Source: an uncultured Collinsella sp. (GTDB lineage Bacteria; Actinomycetota; Coriobacteriia; Coriobacteriales; Coriobacteriaceae). Taken from it: a stretch of DNA of 36,468 nt. The stretch lies in the NCBI GenBank assembly GCA_958352845.1, contig CATWQC010000018.1:1-36468 (forward strand), written 5' to 3'. Positions 7,225 through 14,982 of the stretch are shown piece after piece. Position numbers and translations under genes: made by a program. Numbering within the stretch: the first letter of the stretch is position 1; each line of letters starts with the position of its first letter. Below the pieces are notes generated by a model. The model had not been told where the DNA came from, made no database searches, and was given only the letters and a program-made list of their open reading frames with translations.

Positions 7225-9939
7225 CTACTCGGTACGGGCAACCTGGTCGATGCGGTAACCCTCGATCTGATCGCCGGGCTTGATGTCCTGGAAGTTCTCC
7301 AGGCCAATGCCGCCCTCGGAACCGCTCTTGAGGCTCTTGGCCTCGTCCTTGTAGTGGCGCATCGAGGCGATCTTGCCGTTGAAGACCACAATGCCGTCGC
7401 GCACCAGGCGCACGGAATCGGTCGCGGCGATCTCGCCCTCCTCGACGCGGACACCGGCGGCGATGCCGACTTTGGGCACCTTGAAGGTGTCCAGGACGGT
7501 CGCGGTACCCGTGGAGACCTCGACCTCGGTGGGCTTGAGCATGCCGATACGGGCAGCGTCGAGCTCTTCGAGGCACTTGTAGATGACGTCGTAGCAACGG
7601 ATCTCGACGCCCTCGCGCTCGGCGGCGGAGCGGGCCTTGCCGTCGGGACGCACGCCAAAGCCGATGATGATGGCGTTGGAGGCGTCGGCCAGGACGACGT
7701 CGGTCTCGTTGATGGCACCGACGGCGGAGTGGATCGTGTTGATGCGGACCTCGGACTGATCCATCTTGTCGAGCGAGTCCTGAAGGGCCTCGATGGAACC
7801 CTGGACGTCGGCCTTGATGATCAGGTTGAGCTCCTTGACCTCGGCGTCGGCGATGGTCTCGAAGAGGTTCTCGAGCGTGACGTGCTTGACGCGGCTCTGC
7901 TCCTCGATACGGGCCTTGAGCGAACGTTCATCGGCCAGGGCGCGTGCCTCGCGCTCGTCCTCGAACACGCGGAACTCGTCACCGGCGTTGGGCACGGACT
8001 GCAGGCCCAAAATCTCGACAGCGTCGGAGGGACCGGCCTCGGTGACGGCGCGGCCCTTGGGGTCGAGCATGGCGCGGACGCGGCCGTAGGTAAGGCCGGC
8101 GACCAGCGTATCGCCCACGTGCAGGGTACCGCGGGTCACGAGCACGGTAGCGACCGATCCGCGGCCCTTGTCGAGCTTGGCCTCGAGGACGTTGCCCGAG
8201 GCAAAGGTGTCCGGGTTGGCCTTGAGCTCGAGTACGTCGGCCTGGAGCAGCACGGTCTCCAGAAGTTCGTCGATACCGATCTTCTGCTTGGCCGAGATGT
8301 TGACGAACATGTTCTGTCCGCCCCACTCCTCGGGGATGACTCCGTACTCGGTGAGCTCCTGACGCACACGGTCGGGGTTGGCGCCCGGCTTATCGATCTT
8401 GTTGACGGCGACGACGATGGGTACGCCGGCGGCCTTGGCGTGGTTGATCGACTCGACCGTCTGGGGCATGACGCCGTCGTCAGCGGCGACGATCAGGATG
8501 ACGATGTCGGTCACCTTGGCGCCACGGGCACGCATAGCCGTAAAGGTGGCGTGACCCGGGGTATCGATAAAGGTGATCTTGCGGTCGTTGATCATGACCT
8601 GCGAAGCGCCGATGGCCTGCGTAATGCCGCCCGCCTCGCCGGCAGCAACGCCGGTGTGACGGATGGCGTCGAGCAGCGACGTCTTGCCGTGGTCGACGTG
8701 GCCCATGACGGTGACGACCGGGGCGCGCGGCTTAAGGTCGGCGGGATCGTCATAGAACGAGAAGGTGTTCTCCTCCTCGGGGGTGATGATCTTGATCTGA
8801 CGGCCCAGGTCGTCGGCAACGAGCTCAACGAGGTCGTCGGACATGGACTGCGTCATGGTGAGCGGCGTACCCAGCAGGAACAGGCGCTTGATGATGTCGT
8901 TGGCCGGAACGTCGAGCGCCTCGGCAAGCTCCTGGACAGTAACGCCCTGGGAGACCTTGATGGCGTCGAGGTCCTCGGGGTTCACGCCCTGGGCCAGCGC
9001 CTCCTCTATCTTGCGCTCCTCCTGAGCCTTGGCAGCCTCGCGCTCGCGCTTCTCCTTGCGCTTCTTGCGGCGACCGGTGGACTCGCGAGAGGCCTCCTCG
9101 ACGGCAGCACGAGCCTCCTCGAGAACCTTCTCGCGGCTGTACTCCTCGGCCTCGCGAGCCATGCGGCTGTAGTGGTCCTCTTCGTTGTTGTGACCGCCCT
9201 TGCGCTTCTTGCCCTTGCCCTGCTTATCGGGGTTGGGGAAGTCCATGCCGGCAGCGACGTTGTTGCTGGCGTTGGTGCGATGGCTGTGCGGACGGCTCTC
9301 GGAGGCGTTGCGCTCGGAATTGTTGTCGGAGGCGTTGCGATCGTTACGACGGCCACCGCGGCGGTCGTTGTTGCCGCCACGACGGTTACCGCGCTCGGCG
9401 GCGCGCTCGGCCTTGGCCTTGTCCTCGGCGTCCTTCTTCTCCTTGAGCACGGTCTCCTGTGCGGCAATCTGGTCGAGAAGCGAACGGAAGCGCGAACCGG
9501 AGTCGGAAGCGGGAACGGCGCGGCGCTGGGCCTCGCGGGCAGCCTCCTCCTTCTCGCGGGCAAGGCGCTCCTGCTCGGCCTTCTTCTTGGCCTCGGCCTC
9601 GGCGCGGGCAGCCTCCTCAGCAGCCTGGGCTGCGGCAAACTGGCGACGCTCCTCCTCGCGTGCCTTCTCGGCGGCGATGCGCTCGCGCTCGGCCTCGGCG
9701 GCGCGTGCGGCCTCCTCGGCGGCAGCTGCCTGCTCCTCGGCCTGCTTGGCGGCCTCGACTTCCTGAGCGCGGGCCTCGATCACCGAGGCGAGCTGCTTGC
9801 GGACCATAGCGACATAGGCGTCCTCCAAGGTGGAGGAAGCGGACTTAGCGGGAATCTTCATATCGGCGAGATGACCCATCAGTTCCTTGGAGGTCATGCC
9901 GAACTCTTTGGCCAGGGTGGACACACGGACTTTTGCCAT
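7225..9939 (-). CDS. infB: Translation initiation factor IF-2
   Basis: IF-2 is the GTPase that brings initiator tRNA to the ribosome. It starts with an IF2_N domain (VSTLAKEFGMTSKELMGHL), followed by a long highly charged Ala/Glu/Arg-rich linker, a second IF2_N-like segment, then the G domain with GHVDHGKT near residue 409, DTPGHATFTAMRARG and NKIDKPG, and domains II to IV. At 904 aa it has the length expected for an actinobacterial IF-2 with an extended N-terminus. ATG at 9939 has AGGTGA upstream. It lies 91 bases after nusA. Confidence 0.97.
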   Translation of the reverse strand: MAKVRVSTLAKEFGMTSKELMGHLADMKIPAKSASSTLEDAYVAMVRKQLASVIEARAQEVEAAKQAEEQAAAAEEAARAAEAERERIAAEKAREEERRQFAAAQAAEEAARAEAEAKKKAEQERLAREKEEAAREAQRRAVPASDSGSRFRSLLDQIAAQETVLKEKKDAEDKAKAERAAERGNRRGGNNDRRGGRRNDRNASDNNSERNASESRPHSHRTNASNNVAAGMDFPNPDKQGKGKKRKGGHNNEEDHYSRMAREAEEYSREKVLEEARAAVEEASRESTGRRKKRKEKREREAAKAQEERKIEEALAQGVNPEDLDAIKVSQGVTVQELAEALDVPANDIIKRLFLLGTPLTMTQSMSDDLVELVADDLGRQIKIITPEEENTFSFYDDPADLKPRAPVVTVMGHVDHGKTSLLDAIRHTGVAAGEAGGITQAIGASQVMINDRKITFIDTPGHATFTAMRARGAKVTDIVILIVAADDGVMPQTVESINHAKAAGVPIVVAVNKIDKPGANPDRVRQELTEYGVIPEEWGGQNMFVNISAKQKIGIDELLETVLLQADVLELKANPDTFASGNVLEAKLDKGRGSVATVLVTRGTLHVGDTLVAGLTYGRVRAMLDPKGRAVTEAGPSDAVEILGLQSVPNAGDEFRVFEDEREARALADERSLKARIEEQSRVKHVTLENLFETIADAEVKELNLIIKADVQGSIEALQDSLDKMDQSEVRINTIHSAVGAINETDVVLADASNAIIIGFGVRPDGKARSAAEREGVEIRCYDVIYKCLEELDAARIGMLKPTEVEVSTGTATVLDTFKVPKVGIAAGVRVEEGEIAATDSVRLVRDGIVVFNGKIASMRHYKDEAKSLKSGSEGGIGLENFQDIKPGDQIEGYRIDQVARTE

Positions 9940-9959
9940 ATGACTTCACCTACCCTTTC

Positions 9960-10021
9960 TGGCACCTTGGGTGCCTAGAGACTGAACGAGCGTGTGAGAC
10001 GCGCCGGGACCCGCCCGGCGC
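9960..10021 (-). other. Two hairpins in the nusA-infB gap
   Basis: GGCACC / GGTGCC with a 3-base loop is followed by GCGCCGGG / CCCGGCGC with a 5-base loop. Neither has a U-tract on the minus strand, so processing or translational roles are more likely than termination. The ylxR gene commonly lies in this position in other bacteria and is absent here. Confidence 0.5.
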
Positions 10022-10030
10022 GACCGCGCG

Positions 10031-11278
10031 CTAGATCAGGTCCTCCGCATCATCGAAGGCGTCGGTGTCGTGGACACCGCAGAAACGGGAGCCGGGACGA
10101 GCCTGGTTGCGGCACTGGATGCCGTCCTCGGACACATACTCACAGCGGCGGACGTCCTCGTCCTCCTCGTCACCGATCAGGTCGGCGGCGGGCTCCTCGT
10201 GAACGGGAACGTTCTTGAGAATGTCGGCGGCAAGCGTCTCGGACTTGATGTCGATGTGCCAGCCGGTCAGGCGCGCAGCGAGACGGGCGTTCTGGCCCTC
10301 CTTGCCGATGGCGAGGGACAGCTGGTCGTCGGGCACGATGACACCGGCGTAAGCCTTCTCCTCGTCGATGAGGACGCGGGTGACCTTGGCGGGCGACAGG
10401 GCGTTGGCGACGTAGACGGCAGGATCGGCATCCCAAAGGATGACGTCAACGCGCTCGCCACGGAGCTCGCCCACGACAGCGCGAACACGGCTGCCCTTGG
10501 GGCCGACGCAGGCGCCCACGGGATCCAGACGGTCATCGAGCGAGTGGACGGCGACCTTAGAGCGCTGGCCAGGCTCGCGGGCGATCGACTTAATCTGGAC
10601 GGTACCCTCATAGATCTCGGGCACCTCCTGCTCAAACAGACGACGCATGAGCTCGGGGTGGGTACGGGAGATGACAATCGGCGGACGGCTGTGCTCGCCA
10701 CGAACCGGCTGCAGGTTGGAGTTGGGGTCGCGAACGTCGATGATCACGGCCTTGATGTGCTGGTTGTGCAGGTAGCGCTCGCCCATCGGACGCTCGTTGC
10801 GCTCGTTCTCGTAACGGCGCTGGTCGAAGTGCGGAAGCTCGGCCTCGACGCCCTCGCGGATCTTGACGATCGTGAAGTCGGGCGTGGACTGCAGCACGGT
10901 ACCGCTGATGAGGTCACCGATGCGGCCGGAGAACTCCTCGTAGATCTGCTCGCGGGCGGAGTTGCGCACGATGGCGTTGATCTCGGCCTTGGCGTGCTGG
11001 GCGGCGATGCGGCTCGTGTTCTTGGGGGTGACGTCGATCTCCTCGAACTCGGTGAAGTTGCCTTCCTCGTCCATGGAATCGTCAATCGGCTCCAGACGGT
11101 AGACGTAGATCTTGCCGGTGGTGCGGTCGATGGTCACCTTGGCGCCCCACTCAAGATGCAGGATCTCGGCATAGCTCTTGGCAAGCGACTGCTCCAGGCG
11201 GTCGATCAGGTAGAGCTGGTCGATGTGCTTCTCCTGGCAAAGCTCCATCAGGGCGGACATCATGTCGGATGCTGCCAT
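10031..11278 (-). CDS. nusA: Transcription termination/antitermination protein NusA
   Basis: NusA binds RNA polymerase and controls pausing, termination and antitermination. The 415-aa protein has the N-terminal RNAP-binding domain, an S1 domain (about 140-210) and two KH domains (HSLDDRLDPVGACVGPKGSRV and LSLAIGKEGQNARLAARLTGW). There is no Proteobacteria-like acidic repeat region. The C-terminus instead carries a C-x7-C-x9-C-x2-H motif (CEYVSEDGIQC ... FCGVH) that looks like a small zinc site, then an acidic tail. The stop of rimP lies one base before the start. The main call is secure; the zinc site is inferred from residue spacing. Confidence 0.96.
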   Translation of the reverse strand: MAASDMMSALMELCQEKHIDQLYLIDRLEQSLAKSYAEILHLEWGAKVTIDRTTGKIYVYRLEPIDDSMDEEGNFTEFEEIDVTPKNTSRIAAQHAKAEINAIVRNSAREQIYEEFSGRIGDLISGTVLQSTPDFTIVKIREGVEAELPHFDQRRYENERNERPMGERYLHNQHIKAVIIDVRDPNSNLQPVRGEHSRPPIVISRTHPELMRRLFEQEVPEIYEGTVQIKSIAREPGQRSKVAVHSLDDRLDPVGACVGPKGSRVRAVVGELRGERVDVILWDADPAVYVANALSPAKVTRVLIDEEKAYAGVIVPDDQLSLAIGKEGQNARLAARLTGWHIDIKSETLAADILKNVPVHEEPAADLIGDEEDEDVRRCEYVSEDGIQCRNQARPGSRFCGVHDTDAFDDAEDLI

Positions 11279-11279
11279 C

Positions 11280-11774
11280 TTACTTTCCTTCCTTCGCGGG
11301 CTTGAAGTCGTAGGTGGGCTTCAACTTGCACTTTTTAACATCAGAGAAATCGAGGGTGACGGACTCGCCGCCCTCGAGCTCGAGGGTCACGTTCGCCTCG
11401 GTGGCGGCGGCAATCTTGCCGGCGTACTTGCGACGGCCCTCGGTAGCGGTGGAGGTGAGCTCACAGTTCTCGCCCACAAAGCGGGCAAAGTCGCACGGGC
11501 GGCGCAGCGGGCGCGCCATGCCCGGGCTCGACACCTCGAGCGTATAGCTCGAAGAGATGGGGTCGAGCTCCTCAATCACATCGCCGACCCACTTGGTGTT
11601 GGCCGTGACATCGTTGAGCGACAGGCTCTGACCCTCGGCACCCTCGATACGCACGCGCACGCAGGGGGCCTTGGTGGCACCCACGAGCTCGACGTCGACG
11701 ATGTCGACATCGTGCTGGGGAGCGACGGCCTCGAGCGCGTCGATGATCGCCTGCTCGGTCTTGGTCTTGACCAT
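11280..11774 (-). CDS. rimP: Ribosome maturation factor RimP
   Basis: RimP is needed for 30S subunit assembly. The 164-aa protein has the two-domain RimP arrangement, with LEVSSPGMARPLRRPCDFAR at the end of the N-terminal domain and a C-terminal Sm-like domain. The frame is open to 11987, but ATG at 11774 has an ideal GGAGGT six bases upstream. The longer frame also runs through the leader terminator. It is the first gene of the operon. Confidence 0.94.
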   Translation of the reverse strand: MVKTKTEQAIIDALEAVAPQHDVDIVDVELVGATKAPCVRVRIEGAEGQSLSLNDVTANTKWVGDVIEELDPISSSYTLEVSSPGMARPLRRPCDFARFVGENCELTSTATEGRRKYAGKIAAATEANVTLELEGGESVTLDFSDVKKCKLKPTYDFKPAKEGK

Positions 11775-11794
11775 TGCGGCACCTCCATCCATAC

Positions 11795-11826
11795 AAAAAA
11801 GAAGCGGGGCCGAAACCCCACTTCTT
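11795..11826 (-). terminator. Leader terminator / attenuator before rimP
   Basis: On the minus strand GAAGTGGGG, a short loop and CCCCGCTTC are followed by TTTTTT. It lies between the predicted promoter and the rimP ribosome-binding site, so it would stop most transcripts before the operon. NusA is encoded in this operon and acts on such hairpins, so autoregulation by attenuation is plausible (inference). Confidence 0.7.
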
Positions 11827-11852
11827 TCAATTACAACTTCATTTGCAAACAA

Positions 11853-11881
11853 ACTATACCAATAGCTGCGGAAACGTGCAA
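11853..11881 (-). promoter_or_regulatory. Promoter of the rimP-nusA-infB operon
   Basis: On the minus strand TTGCAC (-35), a 17-base spacer and TATAGT (-10) match the sigma-70 consensus well. The predicted transcript start is about 70 bases before rimP, just ahead of the leader terminator. Confidence 0.7.
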
Positions 11882-11967
11882 GCACAGTACGAACCTGCAG
11901 GTCAGCGTGCGCACAGCTTCTCCATAAGAATAGGACAATTGGCCGAAGGCAACTAGGCAGATACATG

Positions 11968-12008
11968 CAAAACGAGGGACGACCCAACCGGATCGCCCCT
12001 CGTCTTTT
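11968..12008 (-). terminator. Terminator after leuS
   Basis: A stem ACGAGGG / CCCTCGT, extended inward by further pairs, is followed by TTTT on the minus strand about 25 bases beyond the leuS stop. Confidence 0.65.
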
Positions 12009-12032
12009 ATGCGTCAGTTAAGCGCGCAGTGC

Positions 12033-14609
12033 TTACTTGACCACCAGGTTGACCAGCTTGCCGGGCACGCAGATGGCCTTGACGACTGTCTTGCCCTCGA
12101 GCCACTTGGCGACGGCGGCCTCGGCGGCAGCCTGCATATCCTCATTGGAGGCATCGCGGGCAACGTCGACGCGGCCGCGGACCTTGCCGAGCACCTGGAC
12201 CACGATCTGCACCGTGTCCTCGATGGACTCGGCCAGGTCGAACTCGGGCCAGGCAGCGGTATAGGCGTTGCCCTCGCAGCCGAGCGCCTCGTGCCACAGC
12301 TCGTCGGCCCAGAACGGGCAGATGGGGGCAAGGACGCTCACGATGTCCTTGGCCACGCCGTAGCACAGCGCCTTGTCGCGGGCGGTACCCTCGGTGGCGT
12401 TGAGGTAGGCGCTCGCCGCGTTGACGAGCTCCATGACGGCCGAGATGGCGGTGTTGAACTGGCCGCGATCGAAGTCCTCGGTGCACTTGGCGATGGTGCG
12501 GTGACGCTCGCGATAGAGCTTCATCGCAACCTCATCGAGCGCGGACTTGTCGAAGGCCACGTTGGCATCGCCGGACTGGACGAGCTGCCAAACGATACGC
12601 CAGGCGCGCTTGATAAAGCGGTTAGCGCCCTCGACGGCCTTGGGATCCCAGTCGAAGTCCTTCTCGGGCGGGGCGATAAACAGGATCGCCAGACGCATGG
12701 TGTCGGCACCGTAAGGCTCGATGACCGAGCTCGGGGGCACGACGTTGCCCTTGGACTTGGACATGGTGTCGCCGTTCTCGTCCTTGACCATGCCCTGGCA
12801 CAGCAGGTTGGTGAAGGGCTCGTCCACGCTCAGCAGGCCCAGGTCGCGCAGTGCCTTGGTAAAGAAGCGGCTGTAGAGCAGGTGCAAAATAGCGTGCTCG
12901 ATGCCGCCGATGTAGTTATCGACGGGCATCCAACGGTCGGCAGCCTCACGGGAGAAGGGCAGCTCAGTGTTGTGCGGATCGGTATAGCGCAGGTAATACC
13001 AGCTGGAGCAGGTAAAGGTGTCCATGGTATCGGTCTCGCGCTTGGCCGGGCGGCCGCAGACCGGGCAGGTAGTCTCATAGAACTCTTTGCACTCGGCGAG
13101 GGTCTCGCCTGCGCCCAGGTCCAGGTTCTCGGGCAGCGTCACCGGCAGCTGATCCTCGGGCACGGGCACGATGCCGCAGTGCTCGCAGTGGATAGCCGGG
13201 ATGGGGTTGCCCCAATAGCGCTGACGGCTGATGAGCCAGTCGCGCAGACGGAACTCGACCTTGCGACGACCGCAGCCCATGGCCTCGAGGTCGGCCACGA
13301 TCGCAGCCTCGCCCTCGGAGTGCTTGCCGCCGCGCATTCCGGTGTACTTGCCAGACTGGACGAGCGTGCCCTCGGCAGCGTGGGCGCAATCCCAGTCGAC
13401 GATCTCGGCATGGAAGGTATCGATGGTCTCGCCGCTGGCCTCGACGGCAGCGCGATCGTCATCGTCCAGGATGATCGGCACGATCGGCAGGTCGTACTTA
13501 CGGGCAAACTCAAAGTCGCGCTGGTCGCCACAGGGAACGGCCATGACGGCACCGGTACCGTAGTCGGCAACGACATAATCGGCAACCCACACGGGGACCT
13601 TCTCGCCGTTGACGGGGTTTACCACATAGCGGCCCGTGAAGGCACCATGCTTCTCGAGGGTGCCCTGGGCACGCTCGACGGCAGAGATATGCTTGGAGTC
13701 CTCGACGATCTTGGTGACGGCCTCCTCGTACTCCGTGCCCTCGACGAGCTCGTGCAGGCCGGCGTACTCGGGAGCCAGGACAAAGAAGGAGACGCCAAAA
13801 AGGGTATCGGCACGCGTGGTGAAGACGGTAATCTTGCCCTCGTCGCCCTCGATGGGCTCGCCATCCTGGTCGCACAGGGTAAAGTCGACCTCGGCGCCCT
13901 CGGAGCGACCGATCCAGTTGGCCTGCATCTGCTTGACGCGCTCGGGCCAGCCGGGGAGCTTCTCCAGGTCGTCAAGCAGCTCCTGGGAGTACTCGGTGAT
14001 CTTGAAGTACCACTGCTCAAGGTCGCGCTTCTCGGGCTCGGTGCCACAGCGCCAGCACTTGCCCTCGGTAACCTGCTCGTTGGCCAGAACGGTCTTGCAG
14101 GTGGGGCACCAGTTGACCGGGTTCTTCTTACGGTAGACCAGGCCCTTTTCCCACATCTTCTCAAAGATCCACTGGCCCCAGCGATAGTAGTCGGGGCTGC
14201 AGGTCTTGACCATGCGATCCAGATCGTAGGAGAAGCCCATGCGCTTCATCGTGGCGAGCGCCTGGTCCATGTTCTTATACGTCCAGGCGGCAGCCTGCGT
14301 GTTGTGCTTGATGGCGGCGTTCTCGGCGGGCAGGCCAAAGGCGTCAAAGCCGATGGGGTGCAGCACGTCGTAGCCGCGCATGCGGGCCTGACGGGCCATG
14401 GCATCGCCGATGGTATAGTTGCGCGCGTGGCCCATGTGCAGGTCGCCCGACGGATACGGGAACATCTCGAGCACGTACTTCTTGGGCTTGCTGTCGTCGG
14501 TGTCGACGGCAAAGAGGTTGGAGTCCTCCCAGGCCTTCATCCACCGGGACTCAATGGCCTGCGCGTCGTAGGCAGGAATCTCGTCCTTATGATCTGTGCA
14601 ATCGCACAT
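12033..14609 (-). CDS. leuS: Leucyl-tRNA synthetase
   Basis: LeuS charges tRNA-Leu. It is a class I synthetase with the HIGH-type motif HMGH within PSGDLHMGHARNY, the large CP1 editing domain, a zinc-type segment (CWRCGTEPEKR), and the KMSKS-type motif MSKSKGN. Length is 858 aa from ATG at 14609, which has AAAGGAG five bases upstream. The frame is open to 14735, but that extension is the arm of a large hairpin in the leader and is very unlikely to be protein. It is monocistronic, with its own terminator. Confidence 0.97.
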   Translation of the reverse strand: MCDCTDHKDEIPAYDAQAIESRWMKAWEDSNLFAVDTDDSKPKKYVLEMFPYPSGDLHMGHARNYTIGDAMARQARMRGYDVLHPIGFDAFGLPAENAAIKHNTQAAAWTYKNMDQALATMKRMGFSYDLDRMVKTCSPDYYRWGQWIFEKMWEKGLVYRKKNPVNWCPTCKTVLANEQVTEGKCWRCGTEPEKRDLEQWYFKITEYSQELLDDLEKLPGWPERVKQMQANWIGRSEGAEVDFTLCDQDGEPIEGDEGKITVFTTRADTLFGVSFFVLAPEYAGLHELVEGTEYEEAVTKIVEDSKHISAVERAQGTLEKHGAFTGRYVVNPVNGEKVPVWVADYVVADYGTGAVMAVPCGDQRDFEFARKYDLPIVPIILDDDDRAAVEASGETIDTFHAEIVDWDCAHAAEGTLVQSGKYTGMRGGKHSEGEAAIVADLEAMGCGRRKVEFRLRDWLISRQRYWGNPIPAIHCEHCGIVPVPEDQLPVTLPENLDLGAGETLAECKEFYETTCPVCGRPAKRETDTMDTFTCSSWYYLRYTDPHNTELPFSREAADRWMPVDNYIGGIEHAILHLLYSRFFTKALRDLGLLSVDEPFTNLLCQGMVKDENGDTMSKSKGNVVPPSSVIEPYGADTMRLAILFIAPPEKDFDWDPKAVEGANRFIKRAWRIVWQLVQSGDANVAFDKSALDEVAMKLYRERHRTIAKCTEDFDRGQFNTAISAVMELVNAASAYLNATEGTARDKALCYGVAKDIVSVLAPICPFWADELWHEALGCEGNAYTAAWPEFDLAESIEDTVQIVVQVLGKVRGRVDVARDASNEDMQAAAEAAVAKWLEGKTVVKAICVPGKLVNLVVK

Positions 14610-14635
14610 ATCAGCTCCTTTGTTAGCTGGGTTGG

Positions 14636-14753
14636 GGCGGGGCGTTCTTACCTTTACTCGCTGCTGCGGACAGTCCTGCTCGCACGAAGAGCACATTAAG
14701 TGCTCTTCGGCTCGTGCGGAACTTGCAGCGAGCAAAGGTAAGAACGCCCCGCC
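14636..14753 (-). repeat. 118-base near-perfect inverted repeat in the leuS leader
   Basis: The outer arms, 14636-14664 and 14725-14753, are 29 bases each and match at 28 positions. An inner 10-bp stem, CGAAGAGCAC / GTGCTCTTCG with loop ATTAA, caps the structure. It ends just upstream of the leuS ribosome-binding site and has no U-tract, so it does not look like a plain terminator. It may be a mobile palindromic element or a leader regulator. I see no T-box antiterminator sequence here. Confidence 0.8.
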
Positions 14754-14788
14754 ACATCGTTAACTCGCATGATGATAGCAAATACAAC

Positions 14789-14824
14789 AAGCGAGATGCC
14801 TGCGACTTGCAGGCATCTCGCTTT
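14789..14824 (-). terminator. Terminator between guaB and leuS
   Basis: A perfect 13-bp stem GCGAGATGCCTGC / GCAGGCATCTCGC with a 5-base loop is followed on the minus strand by a T-rich tract (TTGTTGTATTT). It would end guaB transcripts. Confidence 0.75.
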
Positions 14825-14883
14825 ATCTAAATAACGTGGTTGTGAATCAACCGCTAATTGTTACCCGCCCAAACATGATCGGG

Positions 14884-14977
14884 TTTTCCAAGTGCCGCAG
14901 ATTGCCGTGAAAGAGGAGCGACGCGTACTTTGGTACGCGAGCGACGGTTTGAACGGCAAGGTGCGGTGCTTGGGAAA
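14884..14977. repeat. Structured palindromic element, copy 1 (3' of guaB)
   Basis: The element is nested. An outer stem pairs 14885-14899 with 14962-14977, a middle stem is TTGCCGT / ACGGCAA, and a central hairpin is CGCGTAC-TTTG-GTACGCG. The core, beginning GAAAGAGGAGCGACGCGTAC, recurs at 22462-22506 with nearly identical sequence. It starts 5 bases after the guaB stop. Confidence 0.8.
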
Positions 14978-14982
14978 GCCGC

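Noticed and set aside
7354..9978. 874-aa plus-strand open frame opposite infB
   Set aside because: It mirrors the codon pattern of infB on the other strand, contains repetitive Leu/Gly/Val composition and no domain; it is a GC-rich shadow.
11775..11987. 71-residue N-terminal extension of RimP
   Set aside because: It reads through the promoter and leader terminator; ATG at 11774 has a strong ribosome-binding site and gives normal RimP length.
12009..14699. 896-aa plus-strand open frame opposite leuS
   Set aside because: Antisense shadow of leuS with no recognisable motif.
14610..14735. N-terminal extension of LeuS by 42 residues
   Set aside because: It is encoded by one arm of the long leader hairpin, and a perfect ribosome-binding site precedes the internal ATG at 14609.
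14610..14880. T-box riboswitch before leuS
   Set aside because: I could not find the conserved T-box antiterminator sequence; the region is explained by a terminator and a large inverted repeat.
14900..14980. Short protein frames through the structured element
   Set aside because: The sequence is a palindromic repeat shared with another intergenic region, so the frames are incidental.
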